64,000 nucleotides of DNA, from the NCBI RefSeq assembly GCF_002082565.1, contig NZ_CP020562.1, forward strand, positions 124,001-188,000, in the 5' to 3' direction. Under the pieces are notes generated by a model. That model saw only the letters and a list, made by a program, of their open reading frames with translations, searched no databases and was not told where the DNA came from. The stretch's first letter is position 1. Every line of letters starts with the position of its first letter. The position numbers and the translations under genes were made by a program. Source of the stretch: Halomonas sp. GT. Lineage in GTDB: Bacteria > Pseudomonadota > Gammaproteobacteria > Pseudomonadales > Halomonadaceae. This document shows, one piece after another, positions 45,051-54,607 of this stretch.

Positions 45051-47996
45051 TTAGGCGTTGGGGTCGACTGTGATAATCACTCGCACGGAATCAAGCCGTA
45101 AGCGCGTGTTTTCTATCGCGTCGCTGAGCGCTTGGCGCTCTTGCTTCAGCGCCTCAAGTTCTTCACTACGAACAGCTGGGTTGTGCTCAGCCAGGGCGGT
45201 CAAGCGGGCTAGTTCTGCATCTAACTGAGCTCGCATACGTGTTTCAGCGCTCTCTACGATGCTGGGTAACTCACGTTCGGCTTCACCTTCCCCCTGAATG
45301 AGAAGCGCACGCAGCTGGTCATGGCGGCTTTTGATCAAGTCCCGTGCCAGTGATTTGTTCACTTTCTGCAGATTTTTGCCAAGACCAGTGAAGGAGATCT
45401 TACTGGTTAGATTTGCGCCTGATTCATCAAGTAGGACGCGTACTGCCGTGGGGGGCAAGAAGCGGTTGAGGTGCAGCGATCTAGGTGCAGGGCATTGGGT
45501 GCGGAACACAAGTTCAGCCATTAAACGGCCGCTGGGAATGGCTGGGTGGCGCAATAACGCCAACGCAGTGTTTCCCATTGTGCCATCTAGGATGCGCTCC
45601 ATCATTTCGCGTAGCAGCGGGTGCTCCCAAGAGAGTCGCTGAATATCATCTCGTGCAAGTGCCAGTGAACGGCTGTAAGTGGCTGAGAAGCCCTCTTCAC
45701 CTTTCACGAGCCCTGGGAGTCCGTCCAGCATATGTTGGCTAGGCTGCAAATAAAGCAAGCCATTGCCAATCTCTTGGCTGTCTACACCAAAAATATCCAA
45801 GGCGCGCTCTACAAAGCGTGGCAACGCAGGGTCTTCATCCAGTTCACGCACCGCATCAATTACCTGCTGTGCACGAGCAGGGCGGCAGGCATTTAGCTCT
45901 AGCAGTCGGTTACGGCCAGCGTCCCGCTCAGCCAGTTTGGCGGTGAACATTTCACGGGTTTCATCGATGATTTCATTGAGCATTTCATCGTCGAGTAACG
46001 CATCGGCGAGGGCATCGCCAAACGCATCGAAGAGGTCGCTGCCAATGCCGTGAGGAGCGCTAAAAGCATCCATACCTTCGTGGTACCAGCGCAGCAGACG
46101 CTCGCCTGGGCTGCCAGTGAAGGTGGGGACATGGAGTTCAATTGCGTGGCGTTGTCCTATTCGGTCGAGGCGGCCGATACGCTGCTCCAACTGGTCCGGA
46201 TGCTGGGGCATATCAAACATCACCAAGTGGCGACAGAACTGAAAGTTGCGGCCTTCTGAGCCAATTTCAGAGCACACCAGCACTTGGCAGCCGTCTTCTT
46301 CATCGGCAAAGGCCGCAGCGGCACGGTCACGCTCCACGAGCGATAGCCCTTCGTGGAACACCGGAGCGTGATAGCCGCCTAGCACGCGCAGCCCTTCGGC
46401 AAGTCCTTCAGCGGTTTCTCTATGGTGAGCAATAATCAGTACTTTGTCGTTGGCAAAGCCGCTATCGCTGTCGTCGCTAAGTTTTTCCAGCAGCCAGTTT
46501 ACCCGAGGGTCGATATGCCACCAGGATTCGGTGTTAAGCGGATCATTGCTGAGCTCGCGATACATTGTATCTGGATAGATCAATACATCGGGATGATCCA
46601 TGCCTGTTTCAATCAGCAACTCATCCAGGTAGTCATCATCGCGTTCTAAGCGACGCAGCACGCGCCGATAGGCCGATGGGAGCTCCAACTGAGCTAGGTG
46701 TAGGCGACGTTCTGGGAATCCACCCACATGCCGGCGACTGTTGCGGAACATGACGCGCCCGGTGCCGTGACGATCAAGCAGAGCATCGCGTAACTGAGCG
46801 CGCGCAGCATTCTGCTGTTCGGTACTTGCTTCAGGGTTACATAACGTTGCTAGCAGCGCCTGACTGTCGCGGTCGTTCGCGACATTATCGACCCGTTCAC
46901 GTGCCTCGACGGTATTGGGTAGCTCATCCAAGGCATCAATGGCTTGAGCAACAGCAATGTAATGATGCTCTTCGTCTTTAAAGCGTTCGATATCATGATA
47001 GCGCTCAGCATCTAGCAAGCGCAGGCGAGCAAAATGGCTCTCGACCCCCATCTGCTCTGGCGTAGCCGTCAGCAGCAATAAGCCTGGAATATCAGCAGCA
47101 AGCTGCTCAACGCACTGATAGCCTGGGCCGCTGCCGTCAGGGCTCCAGTCGAGGTGATGGGCTTCATCGACGATGAGCAGGTCAAAGTGGCTCGCCAGAG
47201 CCTGTTCTTGACGGTGTGTGTTGGCGAATAGCCAACCTTGACTGGCCAGTACTATTTGGGCGCTTTCAAATGGGTTAGCACTACCGTGGGCGAGACTTTG
47301 CTGCTCATCTAGCAAGCTTACCTTGAGTGAGAAACGGCGTAAAAGCTCTACTAGCCATTGGTGAGTAAGACTGTCAGGCACCAAAATTAATGCGCGTTCA
47401 ACTCGGCCAGCCAGGAGGAGGCGGTGTAGAACCAGCCCAGCCTCAATCGTTTTACCCAGCCCAACTTCGTCTGCAAGCAAGACACGTGGCGCATGGCGGC
47501 CTGCCACTTCGTCAGCGATATAAAGCTGGTGGGGAATCAGATCGATACGCGGCCCAGCAAAACCCAGGGCGCTGTGCTGCTCGATGCGCTGATAATGGTG
47601 CAGCGTGCGAAAGCGCAGGTCAAACCAATCATTGCGATCAACCTGGCCAGTCAGCAGCCGATCGCGCGCCTGATCAAACTGCATGGTATCGGCGAGCTTT
47701 GCCTCGGATAGCTCGCGAGGGTTGCCGTCGCTATCTTCGCCAATATAAGTGATTAAGCCGCTGGTCTCTTTGCTATCGTCTACGATCATCTGCCAGCCAT
47801 CAGCAGAAATCACGCGGTCGCCGCCGCCGAACATGACGCGGGTTAAGGGGGCTTGGCGGGTATTGTAGGTACGGGTTTCCTGGCTGGCACTGAACAAAAT
47901 GGTAACGCTACGGGCGTCGCAGTTAAGCACGGTGCCGAGTCCAAGCTCAGCCTCGCCGTCGCTAATCCAACGCTGGCCGGGAGAAAAATCGCTCAT
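45051..47996 (-). CDS. rapA: RNA polymerase-associated helicase-like ATPase RapA (HepA)
   Basis: SWI2/SNF2 ATPase that recycles stalled RNA polymerase. 981 aa: N-terminal Tudor-like domains (FSPGQRWISDGEAELGLGTVL), Walker A ADEVGLGKTIEAG, DEAHH, LLTATPEQ, then the second RecA lobe (VLIIAHHRETAEGLAEGL, SEIGSEGRNFQFCRHLVMFD, QRIGRLDRIGQ) and the RapA C-terminal domain. Full length for the family. Confidence 0.96.
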   Translation of the reverse strand: MSDFSPGQRWISDGEAELGLGTVLNCDARSVTILFSASQETRTYNTRQAPLTRVMFGGGDRVISADGWQMIVDDSKETSGLITYIGEDSDGNPRELSEAKLADTMQFDQARDRLLTGQVDRNDWFDLRFRTLHHYQRIEQHSALGFAGPRIDLIPHQLYIADEVAGRHAPRVLLADEVGLGKTIEAGLVLHRLLLAGRVERALILVPDSLTHQWLVELLRRFSLKVSLLDEQQSLAHGSANPFESAQIVLASQGWLFANTHRQEQALASHFDLLIVDEAHHLDWSPDGSGPGYQCVEQLAADIPGLLLLTATPEQMGVESHFARLRLLDAERYHDIERFKDEEHHYIAVAQAIDALDELPNTVEARERVDNVANDRDSQALLATLCNPEASTEQQNAARAQLRDALLDRHGTGRVMFRNSRRHVGGFPERRLHLAQLELPSAYRRVLRRLERDDDYLDELLIETGMDHPDVLIYPDTMYRELSNDPLNTESWWHIDPRVNWLLEKLSDDSDSGFANDKVLIIAHHRETAEGLAEGLRVLGGYHAPVFHEGLSLVERDRAAAAFADEEDGCQVLVCSEIGSEGRNFQFCRHLVMFDMPQHPDQLEQRIGRLDRIGQRHAIELHVPTFTGSPGERLLRWYHEGMDAFSAPHGIGSDLFDAFGDALADALLDDEMLNEIIDETREMFTAKLAERDAGRNRLLELNACRPARAQQVIDAVRELDEDPALPRFVERALDIFGVDSQEIGNGLLYLQPSQHMLDGLPGLVKGEEGFSATYSRSLALARDDIQRLSWEHPLLREMMERILDGTMGNTALALLRHPAIPSGRLMAELVFRTQCPAPRSLHLNRFLPPTAVRVLLDESGANLTSKISFTGLGKNLQKVNKSLARDLIKSRHDQLRALLIQGEGEAERELPSIVESAETRMRAQLDAELARLTALAEHNPAVRSEELEALKQERQALSDAIENTRLRLDSVRVIITVDPNA

Positions 47997-48110
47997 GATG
48001 CCTCGAGGAAGTCTACGGAAACAGGTTGTACGCCACCGGGGCAGGTTTCCGGTGGCAACAGGGCGGGGGATTCTAACGCAAAGCAGCGGGGGGATTAAGG
48101 TCTATCGTGG

Positions 48111-48914
48111 TCAATCTTTTAACCAGCGTTCCAGGTGGGCGCGAGTTAACTCGCCGACGTGTACGTCTAACGTGTTGCCCTGACGATCAAAAAGTACAGT
48201 GGTGGGGAGGCCGGGAGCCTGAAATTGCGCCATTAACGTTTGGTTCGGGTCACGCAGGGCGTAGCGAAAATCCAGTGTTTGCTCGTCTAAATAACGCACT
48301 ATCGGCAGTAAGTCCTCACCTTGGTTAGCGACTACCACACTGACACCTTCACGCTTTGCTGCTTCTTCAAGCAGCGGCATCTCCCGCAGGCAGGGCGGGC
48401 ACCAAGTCGCCCATAGATTAACGATAATAAGGTCACCGCTTTCGGCCAGCGAAGGTAAGTGCACTGCGTTGCCGTCCACATCGTCTAAAGTCACCTCTGG
48501 TAGCGCATCAATAGCAAATTCATTACCTAAGGGGGCCAGCGTTACCAAGACCAGCCACAGGCTTGTCGTGCCAACCAACATGGCAAGGCCGCCGATGAGT
48601 GACAACAGCCGCTCGCGCAGTGCCCAAGCTGTCCAAATTAACCCCGCAATTAGACCACCCAGTGCGTTGTAACCGGGCTGCCATACCTTGAGCGCTTCCA
48701 GCGGTTCTGCGCTGTAGCTTTCCCAATTGAGCATGACAAAAACAATCCGGGCCGCCAGCAGCCATACCACCAATAGCCCGTTGAACCAGCGCCCATGCTG
48801 AGAAGACGTTAATCCCAGTAGATAGCGGCTAGCCAATAACAGTAGTAGCGCGCAGCCTAGGGCATATAGCCTAGGGGTGGAGATCAGCAGTGGTCCAATG
48901 GCAATCGCATTCAT
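48111..48914 (-). CDS. Membrane protein with C-terminal TlpA/DsbE-like thioredoxin domain
   Basis: About 267 aa. The N-terminal half has four to five membrane helices resembling the start of prolipoprotein diacylglyceryl transferase (RLYALGCALLLLLASRYLL, GYNALGGLIAGLIWT) but without its catalytic residues. The C-terminal half is a thioredoxin fold with NLWATWCPPCLREMP, facing the periplasm. Probably a membrane-tethered disulfide reductase or oxidase. ATG at 48914 preferred over a GTG eight codons upstream because the signal for translation (ACGGA) sits in front of it. Confidence 0.85.
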   Translation of the reverse strand: MNAIAIGPLLISTPRLYALGCALLLLLASRYLLGLTSSQHGRWFNGLLVVWLLAARIVFVMLNWESYSAEPLEALKVWQPGYNALGGLIAGLIWTAWALRERLLSLIGGLAMLVGTTSLWLVLVTLAPLGNEFAIDALPEVTLDDVDGNAVHLPSLAESGDLIIVNLWATWCPPCLREMPLLEEAAKREGVSVVVANQGEDLLPIVRYLDEQTLDFRYALRDPNQTLMAQFQAPGLPTTVLFDRQGNTLDVHVGELTRAHLERWLKD

Positions 48915-48980
48915 GATTTTTCCGTTAAGCAGGTACACTGGTGAACCATACCATGCACGTTAAAAATTACGGAGATGTCT

Positions 48981-49226
48981 ATGCCTCAACCCGCTTTCGA
49001 CATACTGCGGGCGCTGGCCATTGGGTCGCAGGCGCTGGGTTTAATGCTGATTATTACATTGGAAACCGTAATGGGCGATGCAGCACGCCCCTGGCAAGGG
49101 GGTGTGCTGGCTGTCATGGTCGCTGCCGCACTGACGATCGCGTTAATAAGGCTGTACCGAAATAAGCGTTACCAAAAACAGATGGCTGAGCGTCGCCAAA
49201 GTGCTGATGAGACGGAGGAACGTTAG
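48981..49226 (+). CDS. Small two-helix membrane protein
   Basis: 81 aa from ATG 48981 (six bases after GGAG): two hydrophobic helices (ALAIGSQALGLMLIITLETVM and GGVLAVMVAAALTIALIRLY), then a charged, Arg/Lys/Gln-rich cytoplasmic tail. Divergent from the TlpA-like gene. No family recognised; the clean ribosome site and membrane pattern argue it is real. Confidence 0.65.
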   Translation: MPQPAFDILRALAIGSQALGLMLIITLETVMGDAARPWQGGVLAVMVAAALTIALIRLYRNKRYQKQMAERRQSADETEER

Positions 49227-49323
49227 AAAGCGTTGCTTGTGTTTTTGGCGTTACGGTTCCAGATTAAGAGGAGTCCCGCGCTGGACAGTCGGGGCACTTA
49301 ACATACTGGGAGCGACCAATAAT

Positions 49324-50532
49324 ATGATTAATAAGCGCGCATTAGCCACCGCCGTTGCGGCCTCGTCACTCGCTTTAGCGGGTATGGCTCAGGCGGAGGT
49401 CAAAGTTGGCTTCTTGGGCGGCTTTACCGGGGGAATTGAAAGCCTGACGCCACCCATTTTTGCGGGTGCTCAGCTTGCCGTTGAGCAGATAAATGAGCAG
49501 GGCGGTATCTTAGGTGGACAAACACTGGAGATGCCTTCAGGGGATACCACCTGTTCGGACGCATCAGCTGCGTCTAACGCCGCGGATCGTATGGTGAACT
49601 CTGAGCAAGTCACCGCGATTGTCGGCGCTTTATGTACAGGAGCAACGATTGCTGCTGCTAATAACGCAGCAATTCCAGGCGGTGTGTTGATGGTCTCACC
49701 CGCGTCAACGGCGCCCGCCGTTTCTGAGTTGGATGATAACGACTTGGTTTTCCGTACCGTGCCATCGGATGCCTTCCAGGGCGAAATGCTTGCCAAGCTA
49801 TTGCTTGATAAAGGTATCGACTTTGTTGCGGTGACCTACGTTAACAACGACTATGGCCGTGGCTTGTCGGATGCCTTCAGTGACGCCTTTGAAGCGGGCG
49901 GTGGCGAAATAGCAGAAAACCTCGCACATGAAGATAACCGTGCCGACTACCGCTCTGAGCTTGGCTCGCTTTCTTCGAGTGGTGCAGACACGCTGGTCGT
50001 GCTGGCCTATGCCGATACCTCCGGCCAGACGGTACTGCGCCAAGCCTACGAAAGCGGCATGTTCACCCAGTATGTGGGTGCCGATGGCATGGTCGGTGAT
50101 AGCTTAGTAGAAGCGATTGGCGCAGATGTACTAGATGGAATGATCGCCACACGTCCTGGCAGCCCTGACCTCCCCGGCACGGACATTTTCAATGAAGCGG
50201 CTGAAGCAGCGGGCATTGACCCTAGCGCTGTATTCGCTGCCCAGGCTTATGACGCGGCCTTCCTAGTAGCGTTGGCTATTGAGCAAAATGGCAGTGCCGA
50301 GCGTGAGGGGCTTTCTGAAGCGCTACGCAGTGTTTCCAGCGCGCCAGGTGAAGTAATACTACCGGGCGAGTGGGAAAAAGCGGTTGAGTTGATCGCAGCC
50401 GGTACAGAGATCAACTACGAAGGCGCTTCTGGCTCTCATGAATTTGATGAAAACGGCGACGTGCCCGGCGTTGTTGTGGAAATGGTGGTAGAAGAGGGCT
50501 CGTTCACTAGCAAAGGTTTGGTTGAACTCTAG
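49324..50532 (+). CDS. Branched-chain amino-acid-type ABC transporter substrate-binding protein
   Basis: 402 aa with a signal peptide (to AQA) and the periplasmic binding fold type I: VKVGFLGGFTGGIESL, GAQLAVEQINEQGGILG, DDNDLVFRTVPSDAFQG, and a leucine/isoleucine/valine-binding family C-terminus. It ends converging on the permease gene, across one terminator. Ligand not identifiable; a LIV-type amino acid, amide or similar compound is likely. ATG chosen so the signal peptide starts the protein. Confidence 0.9.
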   Translation: MINKRALATAVAASSLALAGMAQAEVKVGFLGGFTGGIESLTPPIFAGAQLAVEQINEQGGILGGQTLEMPSGDTTCSDASAASNAADRMVNSEQVTAIVGALCTGATIAAANNAAIPGGVLMVSPASTAPAVSELDDNDLVFRTVPSDAFQGEMLAKLLLDKGIDFVAVTYVNNDYGRGLSDAFSDAFEAGGGEIAENLAHEDNRADYRSELGSLSSSGADTLVVLAYADTSGQTVLRQAYESGMFTQYVGADGMVGDSLVEAIGADVLDGMIATRPGSPDLPGTDIFNEAAEAAGIDPSAVFAAQAYDAAFLVALAIEQNGSAEREGLSEALRSVSSAPGEVILPGEWEKAVELIAAGTEINYEGASGSHEFDENGDVPGVVVEMVVEEGSFTSKGLVEL

Positions 50533-50559
50533 TCAAATGGCGGTACTTGAGAAGTAACC

Positions 50560-50592
50560 AAAACGCCCCAGGCAGCGAGCTTGGGGCGTTTT
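50560..50592. terminator. Bidirectional terminator between binding protein and liv permeases
   Basis: AAAACGCCCCA ... TGGGGCGTTTT, 11-bp stem around an 11-base spacer, flanked by A and T runs. Confidence 0.9.
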
Positions 50593-50621
50593 TTAGCACT
50601 GTGAGTTTTTAGCACTGTGAG
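50590..50621. repeat. Two exact 16-bp tandem repeats beginning in the terminator T-tract
   Basis: TTTTTAGCACTGTGAG at 50590-50605 repeated exactly at 50606-50621. The first copy overlaps the T-run of the terminator. Confidence 0.85.
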
Positions 50622-50625
50622 GACG

Positions 50626-51951
50626 TTAACCGTGGGTTTTAATTTTCTCTGGCAGCAGACCTTTCGGAGCAAAGCGCAGTACCAGGGTAATCAACATACC
50701 GATTACCAGAACCCTCGCTTGCAGTGCGCGACTATCCATATTGCTAGGCGCTTCCCAGCCGAAAGCGTTCTCCCCTAGCGTGACCACTAGTTGCATTAAA
50801 AATAGAGCCAGCGGTTCTGACATAATCCAAATGATATAAACCGCGACCGCCCCAAAAATGGTGCCAAGGTTATTACCTGGGCCACCTAAAATAACCATGA
50901 CCAGCACCAGGAAGGTGTGATTGAGAGGCAAGTAGCCTTGAGGGTCAAACAGGCTGTTAAAAGTGCCCAGCATGCCGCCGCCAAGGCCCATCAAAATGCA
51001 GCCTAATACGAAAATCTCCAAGCGCCGCTTGTTGATATCTTTACCCATGGCCGCTGACGAGACTTCGTTATCGCGAATCGCACGAATCATTCTTCCCCAG
51101 GGGGCGTGGTAAGCCCGATGGAGTAAAAAGAAAATCACTGCGATCACGACAGCCGTCACTGAAAGATAAATCGCTCGGGAAAGCGTAAAGCCGAGTTCAG
51201 CTGGGCCGGGGGTAGGCCAAGGGAGAGGCGATACCGTGGCTGTGCCGCGTGTCAGCCAGTCGGAATTTTTCAAAAAAGCTTTGATGATTTCCGCGATACC
51301 TAGTGTGGCAATGGCGAGGTAGTCACTGCGTAGGCCAAGGCAAACGTGGCCAATAAAGTAGCCAACGCCGCCCGCCAACGCACCACCCACAATCCAGCCT
51401 ACCCAGGCAGGTAAGCCAAATCCGCCAATAAAGCCCGCCTGAGACTGTATTTGGCTGGTCACTTCGCGAAGCAGGCTGATGACAATCAAATAGAGCACGA
51501 TCCCGATCACGATGGCGAGCACGGTGCGTAGCCTTTTCGGTACGCCGAATCGGTCAAGCTTCGTCACTCCGACGACGATCAGGGTTGCCGCAATGCCATA
51601 CAGCAGAACTTGGCCAAGTTCTCCCGGTAGCTCTGTCCCCCAGAATGCGTCATTCACCGGGACGCTAAATAGCATGGCGCAGAAACCGCCGAGCGCGACG
51701 AAGCCCATGACGCCAGCATTAAACTGCCCGGCATAGCCCCATTGAATCGTTAGGCCCAGGGCAAGAATGGCGTAACAAGCAGCCTCTACCAGCATACGCG
51801 TGCTGTACGCTGCGCCCATGGTGGCGTAAACCGCTAGCACAGCAGCTAATAGAGCGCCAAATAGCACTAGCTCGCGCAACGGAAAGCGCCGTTCAGGAGT
51901 GGCATCTTTGGGCGTGTAAGCAGGATTACGGTTTTTTGTGGAATGGTTCAT
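50626..51951 (-). CDS. livM: Branched-chain amino-acid-type ABC transporter permease (LivM-like)
   Basis: 441 aa, about ten membrane helices, with the LivM/HisQ block SDYLAIATLGIAEIIK and RAIRDNEVSSAAMGKDI coupling loop. Overlaps its partner permease by one base (TAATG). Longer than typical LivM because of extra N-terminal helices. Confidence 0.93.
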   Translation of the reverse strand: MNHSTKNRNPAYTPKDATPERRFPLRELVLFGALLAAVLAVYATMGAAYSTRMLVEAACYAILALGLTIQWGYAGQFNAGVMGFVALGGFCAMLFSVPVNDAFWGTELPGELGQVLLYGIAATLIVVGVTKLDRFGVPKRLRTVLAIVIGIVLYLIVISLLREVTSQIQSQAGFIGGFGLPAWVGWIVGGALAGGVGYFIGHVCLGLRSDYLAIATLGIAEIIKAFLKNSDWLTRGTATVSPLPWPTPGPAELGFTLSRAIYLSVTAVVIAVIFFLLHRAYHAPWGRMIRAIRDNEVSSAAMGKDINKRRLEIFVLGCILMGLGGGMLGTFNSLFDPQGYLPLNHTFLVLVMVILGGPGNNLGTIFGAVAVYIIWIMSEPLALFLMQLVVTLGENAFGWEAPSNMDSRALQARVLVIGMLITLVLRFAPKGLLPEKIKTHG

Positions 51952-52955
51952 TAGATCACCTTGCCTTTAAACAGGCCGGTAGGACGCCACACTAAGATGG
52001 CTACCAAAATAAAGAACGGCACCACAATTTTGTATTCAGTGCCTACAAAGGCGAGATTAGAGGGGAGCTCGAGCCAGGTAGGTAGACTGTCGCGGAACGG
52101 GCGCAGGAGAACATTCCAATTAAATACTGCCAGGGTTTCTGCAAAGCCGACGACAAAACCTCCTGCAATGGCCCCGTACGGGTGGCCTACGCCTCCGACA
52201 ATAGCCGCCGCGAAAATAGGCAGTAGCAGGAAGAAACTTAGGTCGGGTTTAAACGTGACATCTAGTGACAACAGGGTGCCCGCAATTGCCGCCAGTGCGC
52301 CTGCAATCACCCATGTGACGGCCACAATGGTGTTGGTATTAATACCAGATGCCTGAGCAAGTTCCGGGTTGTCTGACATGGCGCGCATGGCTTTGCCAAG
52401 TCGCGAGCGATTGAGGAATAGGTGTAGGGCGACCACTGCCACTAACGTAATCACAAACAAATAAATCTGAGGCTCGGTAATCACGATGGGGGCTCGAACT
52501 CCCTCGAAAGGTAGCGCGATGCGGAAAATTTCCTTGCGGTCATCGACGTACAAGCTTTGACCACCGGTACCGGAAAATAGCCGGATAAATCCTTGGAGCA
52601 TAAGTGTCACGCCCAGCGAGCCAATGACCATCACAATAGGCTTTACTCCATGGGCGCGTAGCGGCTTATAGAACGCCTTATCAATGCCCACTGCCAGTGC
52701 TGCAGTAAGCAGCATCGCTAACGGCAGCATGACGAGCGCTGTAGGTACTCCGATACTAGCGCCCACCGCTGGGAATGCGGTCGTTAGGAGCAGCACCATG
52801 AAGGCACCAAACGTCATTATGTCGGCATGGGCAAAGTGGGCAAAGCGCATAATGCTAAAAATTAACGTGACGCCAATGGCACCAATGGCATAAATAGAGC
52901 CAGTGACGCTACCTGCAATCACTACGTTATTGATAAAAAAGACCAGTTCGTTCAC
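51951..52955 (-). CDS. livH: Branched-chain amino-acid-type ABC transporter permease (LivH-like)
   Basis: 334 aa with about eight membrane helices. GSIYAIGAIGVTLIFSIMRFAHFAHADIMTFGAF and AGVNTNTI-like ASGINTNTIVAVTWVIAGALAA are typical. Forms the channel with the LivM-like subunit. Confidence 0.93.
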   Translation of the reverse strand: MNELVFFINNVVIAGSVTGSIYAIGAIGVTLIFSIMRFAHFAHADIMTFGAFMVLLLTTAFPAVGASIGVPTALVMLPLAMLLTAALAVGIDKAFYKPLRAHGVKPIVMVIGSLGVTLMLQGFIRLFSGTGGQSLYVDDRKEIFRIALPFEGVRAPIVITEPQIYLFVITLVAVVALHLFLNRSRLGKAMRAMSDNPELAQASGINTNTIVAVTWVIAGALAAIAGTLLSLDVTFKPDLSFFLLLPIFAAAIVGGVGHPYGAIAGGFVVGFAETLAVFNWNVLLRPFRDSLPTWLELPSNLAFVGTEYKIVVPFFILVAILVWRPTGLFKGKVI

Positions 52956-52971
52956 GCGTTTCTCTCCCGGG

Positions 52972-53700
52972 CTAGCCGCCCAAAAAGCTTTTGGCGACGT
53001 CAGGGTCAGCTAGCAACGCAGCCCCAGTGTCTGTAAAGCGGTTTTGTCCCGCCGCCAGCACAAAGCCTTTATCGGCAATGGCTAAAGCCTGTTTAGCATT
53101 CTGTTCCACCATCAAAATGCCCACGCCTGCGGCGTTAATTTTTTTAACCCGGTCAAAAATTTCATTCATATAAAGGGGCGACAAGCCAGCGGTTGGCTCA
53201 TCCAGCAGCAGCAGGCTAGGTTCAGCCATTAGCGCACGGCCCATGGCGACCATTTGGCGCTGGCCACCGGAAAGCTCACCCGCGGGTTGGTGGCGCTTCT
53301 CAACGAGAGGGGGGAAGAAGTCGTAAACTTGCTCCAGCATGCGCTTTACGTTTTGAGGTTTAAGGTAGGCGCCCATCTCTAGGTTTTCTTTAACTGTGAG
53401 ACTGGGGAAAACGTTTTTCTCCTGGGGGACAAAGCCCATACCACGCTCAACCAACTGATTAGGCGGGAGGTTATGGATCGGCTGGCCGTTAAGCAAAATC
53501 TCGCCCTGATTAACGTTCAACAGTCCAAATACTGCTTTTAGCATAGTGGATTTGCCAGCGCCGTTAGGGCCAACAATGACACCGACTTCATCGGCATACA
53601 GGGTCATATTGACCCCGTTAAGGATATTCATACTGCCATAGCCGCCGTGCACATCGCGTGCCTCGAGCAGTGGCTTTGGGGATGACGGTGTGGATGACAT
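52972..53700 (-). CDS. livF: Branched-chain amino-acid-type ABC transporter ATPase (LivF-like)
   Basis: 242 aa, ATP-binding subunit: Walker A GPNGAGKSTML, signature LSGGQRQMVAMGRAL, Walker B LLLLDEPTAGLSP, H-loop equivalent VEQN typical of LivF. 16 bp upstream of livH. Confidence 0.95.
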   Translation of the reverse strand: MSSTPSSPKPLLEARDVHGGYGSMNILNGVNMTLYADEVGVIVGPNGAGKSTMLKAVFGLLNVNQGEILLNGQPIHNLPPNQLVERGMGFVPQEKNVFPSLTVKENLEMGAYLKPQNVKRMLEQVYDFFPPLVEKRHQPAGELSGGQRQMVAMGRALMAEPSLLLLDEPTAGLSPLYMNEIFDRVKKINAAGVGILMVEQNAKQALAIADKGFVLAAGQNRFTDTGAALLADPDVAKSFLGG

Positions 53701-53785
53701 AGACGCGTCTCAGCTGGGCCGCACCGTGGTGAACAATGGCGACCATGTTGTTGTGGCTATTATTTAGGTGACAAACTCAGCGTTA

Positions 53786-54556
53786 TCAAGCGGCATCAGT
53801 GCCGAAATAGGCTTCTATAACGGCTGGATTGTTTTGTATTTCTTCAATTGAACCCTCAACCATGACGCTGCCTTGTGCCAGTACAATCACTGGATCGCAG
53901 AGCCGCGAAATCATGTCCATATCGTGCTCAATCACCAGAAAGGTATAGCCCATTTCGCGGTTTAAACGTTCGATGTTGCCCATTAAGTCGCCGAGTAGTG
54001 TGCGGTTTACACCGGCGGCGATTTCGTCTAATAGCACGACTTTGGCATCGGTCATCATCGTGCGGCCAAGTTCTAGCAATTTTTTCTGACCACCCGACAA
54101 GTTGCCCGCAAGCTCGTTCCGTACATGATGCAAACCAACAAACTCAATGACTTCGAGTGCGCGGCGGCGCACCTCTGCCTCCTGGCTACGTACCAGAGCA
54201 GGCTTGAACCACGTGTTAAATAGACGTTCCCCTGCTTGATTGGGTGGCACCATCATCAAATTTTCCAACGCGCTCATTTGGCTGAACTCATGGGCGATTT
54301 GGAAGGTGCGTAGCAAGCCTTTGTGGAAACGTTGATCAGCGCTTAGCGACGTAATGTCCTCACCATCCAATAGAATGCGGCCACTATCTGGCGTCAGTGC
54401 GCCCGCAATTAAATTGAAAAGCGTGGACTTGCCTGCGCCGTTGGGGCCGATCATGCCGGTAATCGAACCTTTTTCAACCCGGATTGAGCAGTCATTGATA
54501 ACGTGCAATCCGCCGAAGGCTTTGTTGACGTGTTGTACCTCAATAAGGGGAGTCAT
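53786..54556 (-). CDS. livG: Branched-chain amino-acid-type ABC transporter ATPase (LivG-like)
   Basis: 256 aa, second ATPase: GPNGAGKSTLFNLIAG, LSGGQKKLLELGRTMM, VVLLDEIAAGVN, VIEHDMDMI. First gene of the livG-F-H-M order on the - strand. The -1 promoter lies between it and the upstream symporter gene. Confidence 0.95.
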   Translation of the reverse strand: MTPLIEVQHVNKAFGGLHVINDCSIRVEKGSITGMIGPNGAGKSTLFNLIAGALTPDSGRILLDGEDITSLSADQRFHKGLLRTFQIAHEFSQMSALENLMMVPPNQAGERLFNTWFKPALVRSQEAEVRRRALEVIEFVGLHHVRNELAGNLSGGQKKLLELGRTMMTDAKVVLLDEIAAGVNRTLLGDLMGNIERLNREMGYTFLVIEHDMDMISRLCDPVIVLAQGSVMVEGSIEEIQNNPAVIEAYFGTDAA

Positions 54557-54607
54557 CGTGTCCTCGCGCCTTAGGCGACCTTGGCCGCCCGCGTTATTAG
54601 CATTATA

